This document shows positions 1 through 8,409 of a stretch of 50,553 nt of DNA, one piece after another. The DNA is from Chloroflexota bacterium (lineage in GTDB: Bacteria; Chloroflexota; Dehalococcoidia; Dehalococcoidales; UBA2162). The stretch covers positions 1-50,553 of the forward strand of contig JACPPR010000073.1 of assembly GCA_016190895.1 (NCBI GenBank). The letters run 5' to 3'. Position 1 is the stretch's first letter. Each line of letters opens with the position of its first letter. The translations under genes were made by a program, and so were the position numbers. Under the pieces are notes generated by a model that saw only the letters and a list, made by a program, of their open reading frames with translations, was not told the origin of the DNA and made no database searches.

Positions 1-348
1 CCGATTATGGGCATTTGCCTCGGTGAGCAGCTTATCGCCCGCGCCTTCGGGGCCAGCACATTCAAGCTCAAGTTCGGCCACCGGGGCGGCAACCACCCGG
101 TCAAGAGCCTGGCTGACGGGCGAGTCTATATCACTGCCCAGAACCACGGCTACTCGGTCGACCCTGATACCGTCAAGAACGGGCTGGAGGTGACCCATAT
201 CAATCTGAATGACGGCACGGTGGAGGGCGTAAGGCATAAAGAGTTACCCATCTTCTGCATCCAGTACCACTCGGAGGCCTCCCCCGGGCCGTTGGATAAC
301 ACCTATCTATTTGAACAGTTTTTGGAGATGGTGAAGAAGGTGAAATGA
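1..348 (+). CDS. carA: Carbamoyl-phosphate synthase small subunit (C-terminal part, cut by window edge)
   Basis: This is the C-terminal 115 codons of the glutamine amidotransferase subunit, which hydrolyses glutamine and passes ammonia to CarB for carbamoyl phosphate (pyrimidine and arginine synthesis). The frame is open at base 1. The class-I amidotransferase signature is visible: GICLGEQ with the nucleophile Cys, the AQNHGYSV segment typical of CarA, and the closing [10 protein letters not shown] with the catalytic His and Glu. carB follows about 1.9 kb downstream, separated by an accessory patch, so the usual carAB adjacency is interrupted here. Identity is confident; the N-terminal half lies outside the window. 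Confidence 0.95.
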   Translation, partial: PIMGICLGEQLIARAFGASTFKLKFGHRGGNHPVKSLADGRVYITAQNHGYSVDPDTVKNGLEVTHINLNDGTVEGVRHKELPIFCIQYHSEASPGPLDNTYLFEQFLEMVKKVK

Positions 349-401
349 GTATGCTACTGTCATTGCGAAAGTCGCCAAAGTGTGGCAATCTTCAAATTGT
401 C

Positions 402-444
402 ATTGCTTCGTCTTCCCCGACTTTGTCGGGGAAGACGAAGCAAT
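402..444. repeat. Perfect 20-bp hairpin repeat of the cattgc...gcaatc family
   Basis: Two 20-base arms (402-421 and 425-444) are perfect reverse complements with a 3-base TTT loop. The flanking bases 361-400 carry a further partial copy of the same gtcattgcgaa / ggcaatctt motif. A longer relative lies at 38574-38705. It follows carA directly and could act on the mRNA end, but there is no T-run after the stem, so a repeat element is the better call than a terminator. Confidence 0.75.
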
Positions 445-513
445 CCGTAAGATTTGTTGAGATTACCACGTCCCGATAAGTCGGGATAAGTGGAGATAAG
501 AAGGAGAATAAGG

Positions 514-801
514 TTGGTTAGTTTCGGTTCATCAAAACGGGAAACACTTGTCAAACAGGCTCTGGAGCAGATTCGTTATCTACAGACGCTGCCCTACCGC
601 AACAATGAGTTTAAGCCGTGGCTCGATAAGACGACGGCTGCGTTGAAAGTGGAGTATGGCGCCGAATCGGTCGAAGTGCGCCGCTTCGTCAATGCCGCGG
701 GCAAAGCTTTTGTCGTCGGCACGGAAACCGGCCGCGAACAGGAGTACCAGCGGCAGCTGGAAAGCTATGAGGAGGTTTTGATGGGGTTGGTGGGGAGATA
801 G
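514..801 (+). CDS. Small hypothetical protein, possibly a lone N-terminal domain
   Basis: About 95 aa, soluble, with no signal peptide or membrane segment. The frame is open from a GTG at 490, but AAGGAG at 501-506 sits 7 bases before the TTG at 514, so 514 is the better start. The pattern of a PW-DKT-AAL segment, then YGAESVEVRRF, then a Y-Q-L-SYEE-L helix resembles, to my eye, a helical module that precedes effector domains in some defence-like proteins. Here nothing follows it, so it may be a remnant or an independent small protein. Function unknown. Confidence 0.6.
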   Translation: MVSFGSSKRETLVKQALEQIRYLQTLPYRNNEFKPWLDKTTAALKVEYGAESVEVRRFVNAAGKAFVVGTETGREQEYQRQLESYEEVLMGLVGR

Positions 802-825
802 GGGTAGATAAATGAGTGCCCCCGG

Positions 826-862
826 TTGTCATTCTGAGCCGCAGCGAAGAATCTGGGGGCGG
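826..862. repeat. Left copy of inverted repeat flanking the GIY-YIG gene
   Basis: It contains the common interspersed motif CATTCTGAGC then GCGAAGAATCTGGGGG. It is matched in inverted orientation at 1198-1234, with about 30 of 36 positions identical and a few mismatches in the centre. The pair encloses the nuclease gene. Confidence 0.7.
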
Positions 863-902
863 AGTTGGAAAAGCCAGGTATAAAGCATAAGCAGCTAACG
901 AG

Positions 903-1274
903 ATGATGGAAACGCGTGAATACTACGTTTACATTATGAGCAACTGGTCACGCACGCTGTACATTGGCGTCACTAATAATCTGATGGCGCGTGTGGACCA
1001 GCACAAAAGGAAAGTGTCGCCCGGTTTCACGGCGAGGTACAACGTGACTGACCTAGTCTATTATGAATCGACTGGGGATGTCACAGCAGCAATTGAGCGA
1101 GAAAAACAATTGAAAGGCTGGCTCAGGAAGAAAAAAATTGCCCTGATTGAATCGGTGAATCCGGAATGGAGAGACCTGAGCCTTGACTGGGCAGACCGCC
1201 TCCCCCAGATTCTTCGACAAGCTCAGAATGACAAGACGGGACAAGCCGGAACGACTGGCGACATCTTGGGATAA
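903..1274 (+). CDS. GIY-YIG domain endonuclease-like protein
   Basis: 123 aa. The N-terminus carries the two hallmark strands: YYVYIM in the GIY position and LYIGVT in the YIG position. These are followed by NNL-ARVDQHK and the conserved ESTGDVTAAIEREKQLKGW-R-KK block typical of the small stand-alone UvrC-like GIY-YIG family. This fold cuts DNA with a metal ion, and cellular roles of these short members are largely unknown. The domain proper ends near residue 100. The last 25 residues (from about RLPQILRQAQND) are encoded by an interspersed repeat that also occurs inverted upstream of the gene, so the tail is likely acquired rather than functional. Start: ATG 903 or the next codon at 906; no strong ribosome site. 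Confidence 0.85.
   Translation: MMETREYYVYIMSNWSRTLYIGVTNNLMARVDQHKRKVSPGFTARYNVTDLVYYESTGDVTAAIEREKQLKGWLRKKKIALIESVNPEWRDLSLDWADRLPQILRQAQNDKTGQAGTTGDILG
1198..1234. repeat. Right copy of inverted repeat, inside the GIY-YIG coding end
   Basis: This is the reverse complement of the element at 826-862 (CCCCCAGATTCTTCG then GCTCAGAATGACAAG). It overlaps the 3' coding end of the GIY-YIG gene and supplies its C-terminal residues. Confidence 0.7.
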
Positions 1275-1450
1275 GGCTCGAGGTAACGGTTACGCAAGGG
1301 GGGATACCTGCAAAAGAGTGGGTTGCTTGTAGGCATCTTCCCTTGAAAAGGGAAGACTGGAGAAAGATTTCGTCCCCGTCTCCACCAGAGAGGGGGACCG
1401 AGGGGTGAGAGTCATATCCAAGACTCTCTGGAATTGAGGTGAAGATATAT

Positions 1451-1636
1451 ATGAAAGGTTTAAGACAATTAGGGGCTTTCATTGTTATCGTGGGTATTCC
1501 AGTCATATTCTTCTGGGCAAACGCCGAGTCTGTAATACCTCCATATAATGAGTGGCAAGTTCCTGGTATAGTAGCAGTTAGTACCTTGTGGGCCTGCGCT
1601 TGGACTTATGCTCTTAATGAGGCGTGGTTTAAGTAA
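1451..1636 (+). CDS. Small two-segment membrane protein, unknown function
   Basis: 61 aa. GAGGTGA at 1436-1442 lies 8 bases before the ATG at 1451, so this start is preferred over the GTG at 1439. Hydrophobic segments at about residues 8-23 (GAFIVIVGIPVIFFW) and 38-55 suggest two membrane spans joined by a short polar loop. Base composition is more AT-rich than carA/carB, as for the next gene, and the two look like an accessory pair inserted between carA and carB. I do not recognise a family. Confidence 0.55.
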   Translation: MKGLRQLGAFIVIVGIPVIFFWANAESVIPPYNEWQVPGIVAVSTLWACAWTYALNEAWFK

Positions 1637-1674
1637 CATTGGTGATACGGCTTATCTGATGGGGAGACGTAGAA

Positions 1675-2214
1675 ATGGATAGACAAGAGATATTGCTAAA
1701 AGAATACGAGACTTGTCAGTCGGATAACAATACTCTTGCGTCACGATTCTGGGTTGTCTCGGGTATCTACGTATCTCTTAATACAGCAATTTTGGCTGGG
1801 CTTCTCGCTGCCTCTACTTCTTCAGGAGGCGCATTTCCAGTGGCTACCATCAAGCCGTTAAGCCTAATGCTCGGCTTAGGGACAATTTGTATTAATGTAC
1901 TTTTGTTTCTTTACCAAACGAGGATCAATTATACGATTCAGATTAACTATTACCGAATACAACAGATAGAATCTGAGGTGGGGATGCGGAAAGGTTACTT
2001 AATTGATGCTCTTGACCGTTGGAAGAAATTACCAGATGAAAAGAAGAAACAACTCTCAGATTTACGTGATAGGTTTCCATCACGCTCGTGTTTTTGGCTT
2101 TTGGCGTTTTGGAGATACGACAAATATGTACCTCCATTAGGTCGATGGCTTAGTTTAATCTTCGTCATCTTAGTGGTATTTTGGGTAGTTTTTATAGTAT
2201 TTCTCGTTAACTAA
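1675..2214 (+). CDS. Membrane protein, unknown function
   Basis: 179 aa starting at ATG 1675, with GGGGAG about 8 bases upstream. The N-terminal 25 residues are acidic and polar. Two membrane segments follow at roughly 27-46 and 62-80, then a long charged cytoplasmic-type stretch (about 85-150, including [18 protein letters not shown]), and a very hydrophobic C-terminal segment at about 157-178. The layout (soluble N-terminus, membrane pair, helical linker, terminal anchor) recalls small scaffold-type bacterial membrane proteins, but I cannot assign a family. It is AT-rich relative to its neighbours, which suggests recent acquisition with the preceding small gene. Confidence 0.65.
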   Translation: MDRQEILLKEYETCQSDNNTLASRFWVVSGIYVSLNTAILAGLLAASTSSGGAFPVATIKPLSLMLGLGTICINVLLFLYQTRINYTIQINYYRIQQIESEVGMRKGYLIDALDRWKKLPDEKKKQLSDLRDRFPSRSCFWLLAFWRYDKYVPPLGRWLSLIFVILVVFWVVFIVFLVN

Positions 2215-2240
2215 AAAAGGCTGTTGAAGGGAGTGAAAGT

Positions 2241-5200
2241 TTGTCTAAACCCTCTAAAGTCCTAATCATCGGCAGTGGTCCGATTGTCATCGGGCAGGCG
2301 GCGGAGTTTGATTACGCCGGCACCCAGGCGTGCAAGGCGATGCGCGAAGAGGGCGTCCTCTCGGTGCTTGTGAACTCCAACCCGGCCACCATTATGACCG
2401 ATGAGGGCATTGCCGATACCGTCTATATCGAGCCGCTGACTCTGGAGATGCTCACCCGCATCATCGAGAGGGAGCGCCCGGACGGTCTGCTGCCCACGCT
2501 CGGCGGGCAGACAGGGCTTAATCTGGCTGTGGAATTGGCTGACGCCGGTGTGCTGGATAAGTACGGGGTCAAGGCGCTCGGCACATCGATTCACACGATA
2601 AGAACAGCTGAAGACCGCGAGCTTTTCAAGCAGCTTCTCATCCGTATCGGCGAGCCGGTGCCCCGCAGCCGGACCATCAGCAGCCTGAAAGAAGCCAAAG
2701 AAGTAGCCAGGGAAATCGGCCTGCCCCTCATTGTCCGCCCCGGTTTTACCCTGGGGGGGACGGGGGGCGGGATGGCCCGGACAATGGAGGAGTTCGAGCA
2801 GGTGGTCGCCTCCGGTTTAGCCGCCAGCCCTATCAGCCAGGTGCTCGTGGAAGAGTCGGTGGCTGGGTGGAAGGAAATCGAGTACGAGGTGATGCGGGAC
2901 GCCGCCGATACCTGCATCACCGTCTGCAATATGGAGAATATCGACCCGATGGGCGTGCACACCGGCGATAGCATCGTCGTCGCCCCCAGCCAGACCCTTA
3001 CCAATAAAGAGTATCAGATGCTGCGCACCGCCAGCCTTAGGATTATCCGGGCGCTGGGCATCGAGGGGGGCTGCAACGTGCAGTTTGCCCTCGACCCGAA
3101 GAGCAGCCAGTATTACGTCATCGAGGTCAACCCCCGCGTCAGCCGCAGCTCCGCCCTGGCCAGCAAAGCCACCGGCTATCCTATAGCGCGCGTCGCCGCC
3201 AAGATAGCCGCCGGTAAGCGGCTGGACGAAATACCCAATGCCGTCACCGGCAAGACGATGGCTTCCTTCGAGCCGGCGCTGGACTATGTGGTGGTGAAGA
3301 TACCCCGTTGGCCTTTCGACAAGTTTGCCTCGGGCGACCGTATCATCGGCACACAAATGAAGGCGACCGGCGAGGTGATGGCTATCGACCGCTGCTTCGA
3401 GGCGTCTTTACAGAAGGCGGTGCGCTCCCTGGAGTTCGGCAGCCGGTCGCTATTGTGGGAAGACGCCAAATGGAAAAAAGACAGCAATATCGATAGCTAC
3501 CCCTTGGAACCTAACGACCTGCGATTGTGGGCGTTGATGGCGGGGCTGAGGCGGGGAATCACGCCTCAGGCGCTGGCCGATAAGACGAAAATCGACCTCT
3601 GGTTCCTGGATAAGCTGCAAAATATCGTGGCGATGGAAAAACAGCTTTTAGCCGAACCGCTGACGCCGGAGCTGCTCCGGCAGGCGAAGCGGCTCGGCTT
3701 CTCCGACCAGCAGATTGGCACGCTAGCCGACAGGCTGACCGAGCAGGTGAGGCAACTCCGCAACGAGTGGCACATCCGCCCCGTTTACAAAATGGTGGAT
3801 ACCTGCGCTGCCGAGTTCGATGCCGTCACCCCCTATTTCTACTCCAGCTACGAGACGGAGAACGAGGCTGAGCCAATTAAAGAAAACAAAGCCGTGGTCA
3901 TCGGCAGCGGGCCTATCCGCATTGCCCAGGGCATCGAGTTCGATTATTGCTCGGTGCACTCGGCATGGGCGTTGCGGGATTCCGGTTACAAGAGCATTAT
4001 GGTCAACTCTAATCCGGAGACCGTCTCCACCGACTTCGATACCAGCAGCCGCCTCTATTTCGAAGCCCTAGATGAGGAGAGCCTGCGGGACATCCTGGAA
4101 AATGAAGGATATGGTGGCAATCACTTCCCGCCTTCTATTGTGCAGTTCGGCGGCCAGACGGCCATCAATTTGTCTCAGCCGCTGGCTCATCTCGGTATGC
4201 CCTTGCTCGGCTCCAGCGCCGATGCCATCGATATCGCCAGCGACCGGGGCAGGTTCGAGGATTTCCTGACCAAGCTGGGTATTCCCCAGCCTCCCGGGGC
4301 GGGCGTTACTTCGGTCGACGAAGCCCTCAATACCGCCAAGCTCATCGGCTACCCGGTGCTGGTGCGTCCCAGCTATGTGCTCGGCGGGCGGGCGATGGAG
4401 ATTGTCCATGATGTCAAAGAGCTTATCCGCTATATGAGCGCCGCCATCGAGCTGGATACCCGCCACCCCATCCTTATCGATAAGTACCTTGAAGGCAAGG
4501 AGTGTGAGGTCGATGCCGTGGCCGACGGGGAGACCGTTTTCATTCCTGGCATCATGGAGCACATCGAGCGGGCCGGCGTGCACAGCGGCGATTCGATGGC
4601 CGTCTACCCCGGAGTCAATCTGACCGAAGCCGAGGTTAACACCATTATCGACTATACCGTTCGCATCGGGCTGGGTCTCAAAGTATGCGGGCTGATGAAT
4701 ATCCAGTTTGTCATTATGCCCGGAGACGCTGGTTCCACTGAGTCACCACAAAGTGAAAAAGGCTCCTCGGTCTATATTATCGAAGTCAATCCCAGAGCGA
4801 GCCGCACCATACCCTTTATCTCGAAGGTGACCGGCGTGCCGATGGTCAATGTGGCCACCCGCGTTATGCTCGGCCAGAGCCTGAAAGCTCAGGGCTATAA
4901 AACCGGGCTTGGAAAGAAGCAGAAGCTGGTCGGCATCAAAGCCCCGGTGTTCTCGATGTCCAAGCTGGTCGGCGTCGATACCTATCTGGGTCCCGAAATG
5001 AAGTCCACCGGCGAAGTGATGGGCATCGATTATGCTTTCGATGCGGCGCTGGGTAAGGCGCTCCAGGCAGCCGGACTGATGCTCGTGCCCCAGGGGGCTA
5101 TCCTGCTCAGCATCGCCGATAGGGACAAGCCGGAAGCGATGCCCATTATCAGGCAACTGGCTTCGATAGGCTATAAGCTCTACGCTACCGAGGGCACCGC

Positions 5201-5501
5201 GGCGATGCTTGAAGCCGCCGGGCTGCCGGTGCAGGTTATTACCAAGAAATTGAGCGAAGGCCATCCGAATGCTGTCGATGCCATCAATCAGAGAATGGTC
5301 ACCAGCGTTCTCAACACAATTACCGGCGTTCAGGAAGCCCTCAGGGACGGCTTCTATATCCGCAGGGCGGCCGCTGAGAAGCGGATTCCCTGTTTCACCT
5401 CGCTGGACACCGCCCGGGCGGCTGTAAGGGCGCTGGTGGCGGGCAGCCAGACCTACAGCGTCCAGCCATTGCCAGACTATCGGAAAAAGGCGCCAAAATG
5501 A
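2241..5501 (+). CDS. carB: Carbamoyl-phosphate synthase large subunit
   Basis: 1086 aa. It makes carbamoyl phosphate from bicarbonate, ammonia and two ATP, working with CarA. The two homologous halves are evident: [24 protein letters not shown] at the start and [20 protein letters not shown] near residue 549. Each half has an ATP-grasp core ([11 protein letters not shown] and [10 protein letters not shown]), and an MGS-like allosteric domain follows from about residue 945 ([15 protein letters not shown]). Length is close to the family norm of about 1070. About 15 extra residues (around 828-842, [15 protein letters not shown]) interrupt the second ATP-grasp domain just before the [10 protein letters not shown] strand. 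Start: TTG 2241 with a GAAGGGAG site upstream; no in-frame ATG fits better. Confidence 0.97.
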   Translation: MSKPSKVLIIGSGPIVIGQAAEFDYAGTQACKAMREEGVLSVLVNSNPATIMTDEGIADTVYIEPLTLEMLTRIIERERPDGLLPTLGGQTGLNLAVELADAGVLDKYGVKALGTSIHTIRTAEDRELFKQLLIRIGEPVPRSRTISSLKEAKEVAREIGLPLIVRPGFTLGGTGGGMARTMEEFEQVVASGLAASPISQVLVEESVAGWKEIEYEVMRDAADTCITVCNMENIDPMGVHTGDSIVVAPSQTLTNKEYQMLRTASLRIIRALGIEGGCNVQFALDPKSSQYYVIEVNPRVSRSSALASKATGYPIARVAAKIAAGKRLDEIPNAVTGKTMASFEPALDYVVVKIPRWPFDKFASGDRIIGTQMKATGEVMAIDRCFEASLQKAVRSLEFGSRSLLWEDAKWKKDSNIDSYPLEPNDLRLWALMAGLRRGITPQALADKTKIDLWFLDKLQNIVAMEKQLLAEPLTPELLRQAKRLGFSDQQIGTLADRLTEQVRQLRNEWHIRPVYKMVDTCAAEFDAVTPYFYSSYETENEAEPIKENKAVVIGSGPIRIAQGIEFDYCSVHSAWALRDSGYKSIMVNSNPETVSTDFDTSSRLYFEALDEESLRDILENEGYGGNHFPPSIVQFGGQTAINLSQPLAHLGMPLLGSSADAIDIASDRGRFEDFLTKLGIPQPPGAGVTSVDEALNTAKLIGYPVLVRPSYVLGGRAMEIVHDVKELIRYMSAAIELDTRHPILIDKYLEGKECEVDAVADGETVFIPGIMEHIERAGVHSGDSMAVYPGVNLTEAEVNTIIDYTVRIGLGLKVCGLMNIQFVIMPGDAGSTESPQSEKGSSVYIIEVNPRASRTIPFISKVTGVPMVNVATRVMLGQSLKAQGYKTGLGKKQKLVGIKAPVFSMSKLVGVDTYLGPEMKSTGEVMGIDYAFDAALGKALQAAGLMLVPQGAILLSIADRDKPEAMPIIRQLASIGYKLYATEGTAAMLEAAGLPVQVITKKLSEGHPNAVDAINQRMVTSVLNTITGVQEALRDGFYIRRAAAEKRIPCFTSLDTARAAVRALVAGSQTYSVQPLPDYRKKAPK

Positions 5502-5707
5502 AACCAGCCTTGAATTGAGAGACGAAATTGCCCTTAGTCCCTTTCCGATTCGTTTCACTCATACGGAATCAAGACTTTTACAAAGAGGGGATACCTGCGA
5601 CAGATTAAGATTGGCTATAGGCATCTTCCCTTGAAAAGGGGAGACAGGAGAGAGATTTTCGTCCCCTCTCCCTCGATGGGAGAGGTAGGTGAGGGTGAAT
5701 TAATACA

Positions 5708-6499
5708 TTGAATCTAACGACAGCCAAAGTCATCACCAACGAAAAATTATTAAATGGTCAGGTCCGTCCCCACGCCAGAAGCGTAATAGACAGCCATCTC
5801 CTGTGGCTGGAATGTCCGGAGATAGCTAAAGACGCGAGACCCGGCCAGTATATCATGGTGCGCTGCGGGGAGATTATTCTGCCCCGCCCCTTCAGCATCC
5901 ACCAGGCAAAGGATGGGCAGATTGTCTTGTTTTTCGCCGTCTGGGAGGGGGGCAAGGGTACGAACTGGCTGTCTCAGCGTAGAATCGGAGATTCCGTCGA
6001 AATATTCGGCCCGCTGGGTAACGGTTTTTCCATTTCTGAAGGTGCAAGGAATCTCTTGTTGGTGGCGGGGGGCATTGGCATCGCCCCGCTGTATTATCTG
6101 GCTGAGCAAGCGCTAAGCCGCAAGCGCAAGGTAGCTCTTCTTTACGGTACTGCGGATAACAGCCGGTATCGGGAGTTCCCCAAAGATTTGGAACTGGTCG
6201 CCGCTACCGAAGATGGCTCGGTCGGCCATCATGGTTTGATTACCGAACTTATCCCTGAGCATGCCAGGAAAGCCGACCAGATCTTTGCCTGCGGGCCGCT
6301 GGCGATGTACCGGTCGATGGCCCGGATGCCGGAACTGAAAAATAAGCCGGTGCAGGTCTCCCTGGAGGTGAGGATGGGGTGCGGGAGAGGGGTCTGCTAC
6401 GGCTGCACCATCAAGACGAAATCGGGTCTGAAAAAAGTCTGCGAGGATGGCCCCGTGTTTGAGATGTCGGATGTGGTGTGGGATGAACTCGGACTATAA
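5708..6499 (+). CDS. pyrK: Dihydroorotate dehydrogenase electron-transfer subunit (PyrK)
   Basis: 263 aa flavo-iron-sulfur subunit that carries electrons from dihydroorotate dehydrogenase B (PyrD) to NAD. FAD-binding RPFSIH is at about residue 61, the NAD-binding GGIGIAPLYYLAEQ at about 119, and CGPLAMYRSM follows. The C-terminal [2Fe-2S] motif is CGRGVCYGCTIKT, with a further Cys in KKVCEDGPVF. This is the layout expected for PyrK. It sits downstream of carB as part of the pyrimidine group; pyrD is not in the window. The start is taken as TTG 5708 because the PyrK fold begins just after and there is no ATG in the first segment. Confidence 0.92.
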   Translation: MNLTTAKVITNEKLLNGQVRPHARSVIDSHLLWLECPEIAKDARPGQYIMVRCGEIILPRPFSIHQAKDGQIVLFFAVWEGGKGTNWLSQRRIGDSVEIFGPLGNGFSISEGARNLLLVAGGIGIAPLYYLAEQALSRKRKVALLYGTADNSRYREFPKDLELVAATEDGSVGHHGLITELIPEHARKADQIFACGPLAMYRSMARMPELKNKPVQVSLEVRMGCGRGVCYGCTIKTKSGLKKVCEDGPVFEMSDVVWDELGL

Positions 6500-6922
6500 A
6501 TCTCCATTAATCCCACTCGTGTCAAGCACGGGACAGCCTCTTGCCAAAGGGGAGAGACCCAAGTCCCCCTTTAATCCCCCTCTTGTCCAAATTAGGTTTT
6601 TCGGAGTTAGTTTTTGGCAACGGAATTTGGACAGCAAAGAGACCCTCACCCCGGCCCTCGCCCGCCGCAGCGGGCGAGGGAGTTGTTTTTATGGTGTTTT
6701 GGCTCGCACCCGCTCGCCAAAACCCTTGATTGGCAAACCTGATTTTTAAAAATGCAATATCTCGTCTAAAATACGAACGAAATTACAAGGAGAACATCCG
6801 ATTCTTAGCTAATTTGGACAGCAATGCTTTAATCTCCCTTTTACAAAGGGGGATAACTGTAACGAGAGAGCATTGTAGTAGTCATCTCCCTTTGGAAAAG
6901 GGAGACTGAGAGGGATTTAGAA
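6500..6922. other. Intergenic stretch with palindromic repeats, no gene seen
   Basis: No plausible gene. It contains a GC-rich inverted repeat (CCCTCGCCCGCCG / GCGGGCGAGGG, about 6656-6680), an inverted pair gtccaaatt / aatttggac (about 6587 and 6625) with a third copy near 6812, and, at about 6828-6905, fragments of the purine/pyrimidine hairpin repeat family seen in many gaps of this window. Confidence 0.6.
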
Positions 6923-7339
6923 ATGATAGTCACCGCAGAAATCAACCTCCAGACCAAGGGGCACTGCGATATCATTGATATCACTGCTCAAGTGGCTAAG
7001 CACGTGGGCAAGGTAGGTATAGCTAACGGGACTGTTACGGTCTTTGTCACCGGTTCGACGGCCGGCGTGACAACCATCGAATTTGAGCCGGGTTTGCTGG
7101 CTGACTTCAAAGCGATGTGGGAACGACTGGCTCCTCAAGATATCCCCTATGACCATAACCAGCGTTGGCAGGATGGGAATGGCTTCTCGCATGTTCGTGC
7201 CTCTTTTCTAGGGGCTTCGCTAGTGGTGCCTTTTACTGACAAGAAACTGGCCCTCGGCACCTGGCAGCAAATTGTGCTGGTTGATTTTGACAACCGCCAC
7301 CGCTCGCGGCAAATTATCGTGCAGGTTATGGGGGAGTAG
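6923..7339 (+). CDS. yjbQ: YjbQ/UPF0047 family protein (secondary thiamine-phosphate synthase-like)
   Basis: 138 aa, the usual size for this single-domain family. Characteristic motifs are visible: TVTVFVTGSTAGVTTIEFEPGL, DHNQRWQDGNGFSHVRAS (the conserved H-N-W-DGN-H-H/R block) and the ending GTWQQIVLVDFDNRHRSRQIIVQVMGE. Family members can complement thiamine-phosphate synthase mutants weakly, but the physiological role is unsettled. GAGGG lies just before ATG 6923. Identity is firm, biochemical role is not. Confidence 0.93.
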   Translation: MIVTAEINLQTKGHCDIIDITAQVAKHVGKVGIANGTVTVFVTGSTAGVTTIEFEPGLLADFKAMWERLAPQDIPYDHNQRWQDGNGFSHVRASFLGASLVVPFTDKKLALGTWQQIVLVDFDNRHRSRQIIVQVMGE

Positions 7340-7378
7340 TATCCGAAAGATTTGATTTGACCCTAGCCCCGATAATTC

Positions 7379-7408
7379 TTGACACCAGATTGGGCTACCA
7401 CTTATAAT
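7379..7408 (+). promoter_or_regulatory. Sigma-70-type promoter for the desulforedoxin-like pair
   Basis: TTGACA (7379-7384), an 18-base spacer and TATAAT (7403-7408) match the consensus in both hexamers. The predicted start near 7415 gives a leader of about 37 bases containing GAGG before the ATG at 7452. Confidence 0.7.
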
Positions 7409-7451
7409 ATTCAAGTTGCCCCGAAGATTAGATAGAAAAGGATGAGGCTAG

Positions 7452-7571
7452 ATGGCGAACGAAATAGGGAAAAGGTATGTCTGTTCCAAGTGCGGCGCCG
7501 AATTTATTGTTACCAAGGCCGGTATCGGCGCCGTTCACCACTGTGGTAAATCCATGGAAATCAAGAAATAA
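7452..7571 (+). CDS. Desulforedoxin-like mini-protein with His in place of one Cys
   Basis: 39 aa, read ATG 7452 to TAA 7571 behind a GAGG ribosome site. The sequence runs RYVCSKCGAEF (C11, C14) and ends VHHCGKSMEIKK (H30, C31). This is the desulforedoxin / N-terminal desulfoferrodoxin pattern C-x2-C...C-C-G-x2-M that holds one iron, except that the first Cys of the CC pair is His. It probably binds Fe or Zn with three Cys and one His and may act in electron transfer or oxidative stress. A second similar gene follows directly. A longer frame reading through this gene is spurious. Confidence 0.75.
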   Translation: MANEIGKRYVCSKCGAEFIVTKAGIGAVHHCGKSMEIKK

Positions 7572-7605
7572 CAATTACAGCTTAAGAACAGCTAAGGAGG
7601 CAGTT

Positions 7606-7752
7606 TTGGCGGCAAGTCAGCTAGGGAAAAGGTATAAGTGTTCTGTCTGCGGCACTGAGGTGCTCTGCGTTAAGGGTGGGGAAGGCGCCATCGTTTGTTG
7701 TGCAAAAGAAATGGAAGTCCAGGAACCCAGGACGATTCCCTCCTCAGACTAA
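7606..7752 (+). CDS. Desulforedoxin-like mini-protein
   Basis: 48 aa from TTG 7606, chosen because AAGGAGG (7594-7600) lies 5 bases upstream. The same frame is open further upstream, but that stretch is out-of-frame overlap with the preceding gene. The sequence shows RYKCSVCGTEVLC (C12, C15) and IVCCAKEMEVQE (C31, C32), the complete four-Cys rubredoxin-type iron site of desulforedoxin. It shares the LGKRY-CS-CG start with its neighbour, so the pair looks like a tandem duplication. Likely a small iron redox protein; partner unknown. Confidence 0.78.
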   Translation: MAASQLGKRYKCSVCGTEVLCVKGGEGAIVCCAKEMEVQEPRTIPSSD

Positions 7753-7775
7753 AGGTTTTCACGTAGTTCGATAAG

Positions 7776-7826
7776 AAGCTCACCACCGGATACCGTATCG
7801 GACGGTCTGGCGGTGAGCTTTATTTT
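7776..7826. terminator. Bidirectional hairpin terminator
   Basis: Arms aagctcacc and ggtgagctt with an imperfect inner stem, followed by tattttatctt on the plus strand and preceded by A-rich bases for the minus strand. It lies between the convergent desulforedoxin pair and folE. Confidence 0.6.
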
Positions 7827-7829
7827 ATC

Positions 7830-8396
7830 TTATTTGCACTGCAAGAGAGACATGAACTCGGCTCTGGTGGTGGGTTTGCTGCGGAAGCTGCCTCTCAGGG
7901 CGGAGGTTTGAACACAGCTCCCCGGTTTCTTGATACCCCGCATAATCATACACAGGTGCTCGGCCTGGATAACAACTCCGGCCCCGTCGGGATTCATTCC
8001 CTTCACGATGGCATCGATAATCTGGGTGGTCATCCTTTCCTGAATCTGAGGGCGTCTCGCTACGATTTCGACAACCCGGGCTAATTTGCTGGCGCCGACG
8101 ACACGTCCGCTGGCATTGGGAATATAGCCGATATGGGCGACCCCGTAAAATGGTAACAGGTGATGCTCGCACATCGAGTAGAAGGGAATATCCCTGAGGA
8201 TGACCATCTCCCGGTGCCCTTCCTCAAAATCCACCGATAGCTCTTCTTTGGGGTCCATCTCGATTCCGCTAAAAAGCTCGGCGTACATCTCAGCGACGCG
8301 CTCCGGCGTTCCGCGTAAACCTTCCCTATTCGGGTCTTCGTCGATGGCTTTGATGATGGAAGTAATCGCCTTCTTGATTTCAGCTTTGTCAATCAA
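7830..8396 (-). CDS. folE: GTP cyclohydrolase I
   Basis: 188 aa. It converts GTP to 7,8-dihydroneopterin triphosphate, the first step to folate (and to queuosine in some bacteria). Motifs: DPNREGLRGTPERVA, the zinc-binding SMCEHHLLPFYG, IGYIPNASGRVVGASKLAR, RRPQIQERMTTQI and the second zinc Cys in EHLCMIMRGI. Length is as expected. It is the last gene of the lepB-thrC-MFS-folE operon, starting 13 bases after the MFS stop. TTG 8396 is taken as start because GGAGGAG lies 4-5 bases upstream. Confidence 0.96.
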   Translation of the reverse strand: MIDKAEIKKAITSIIKAIDEDPNREGLRGTPERVAEMYAELFSGIEMDPKEELSVDFEEGHREMVILRDIPFYSMCEHHLLPFYGVAHIGYIPNASGRVVGASKLARVVEIVARRPQIQERMTTQIIDAIVKGMNPDGAGVVIQAEHLCMIMRGIKKPGSCVQTSALRGSFRSKPTTRAEFMSLLQCK

Positions 8397-8409
8397 TTCA
8401 CTCCTCCTG

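Noticed and set aside
7477-7605. N-terminal extension of the second desulforedoxin-like gene
   Set aside because: It overlaps the first mini-gene out of frame; AAGGAGG before TTG 7606 fixes the true start.
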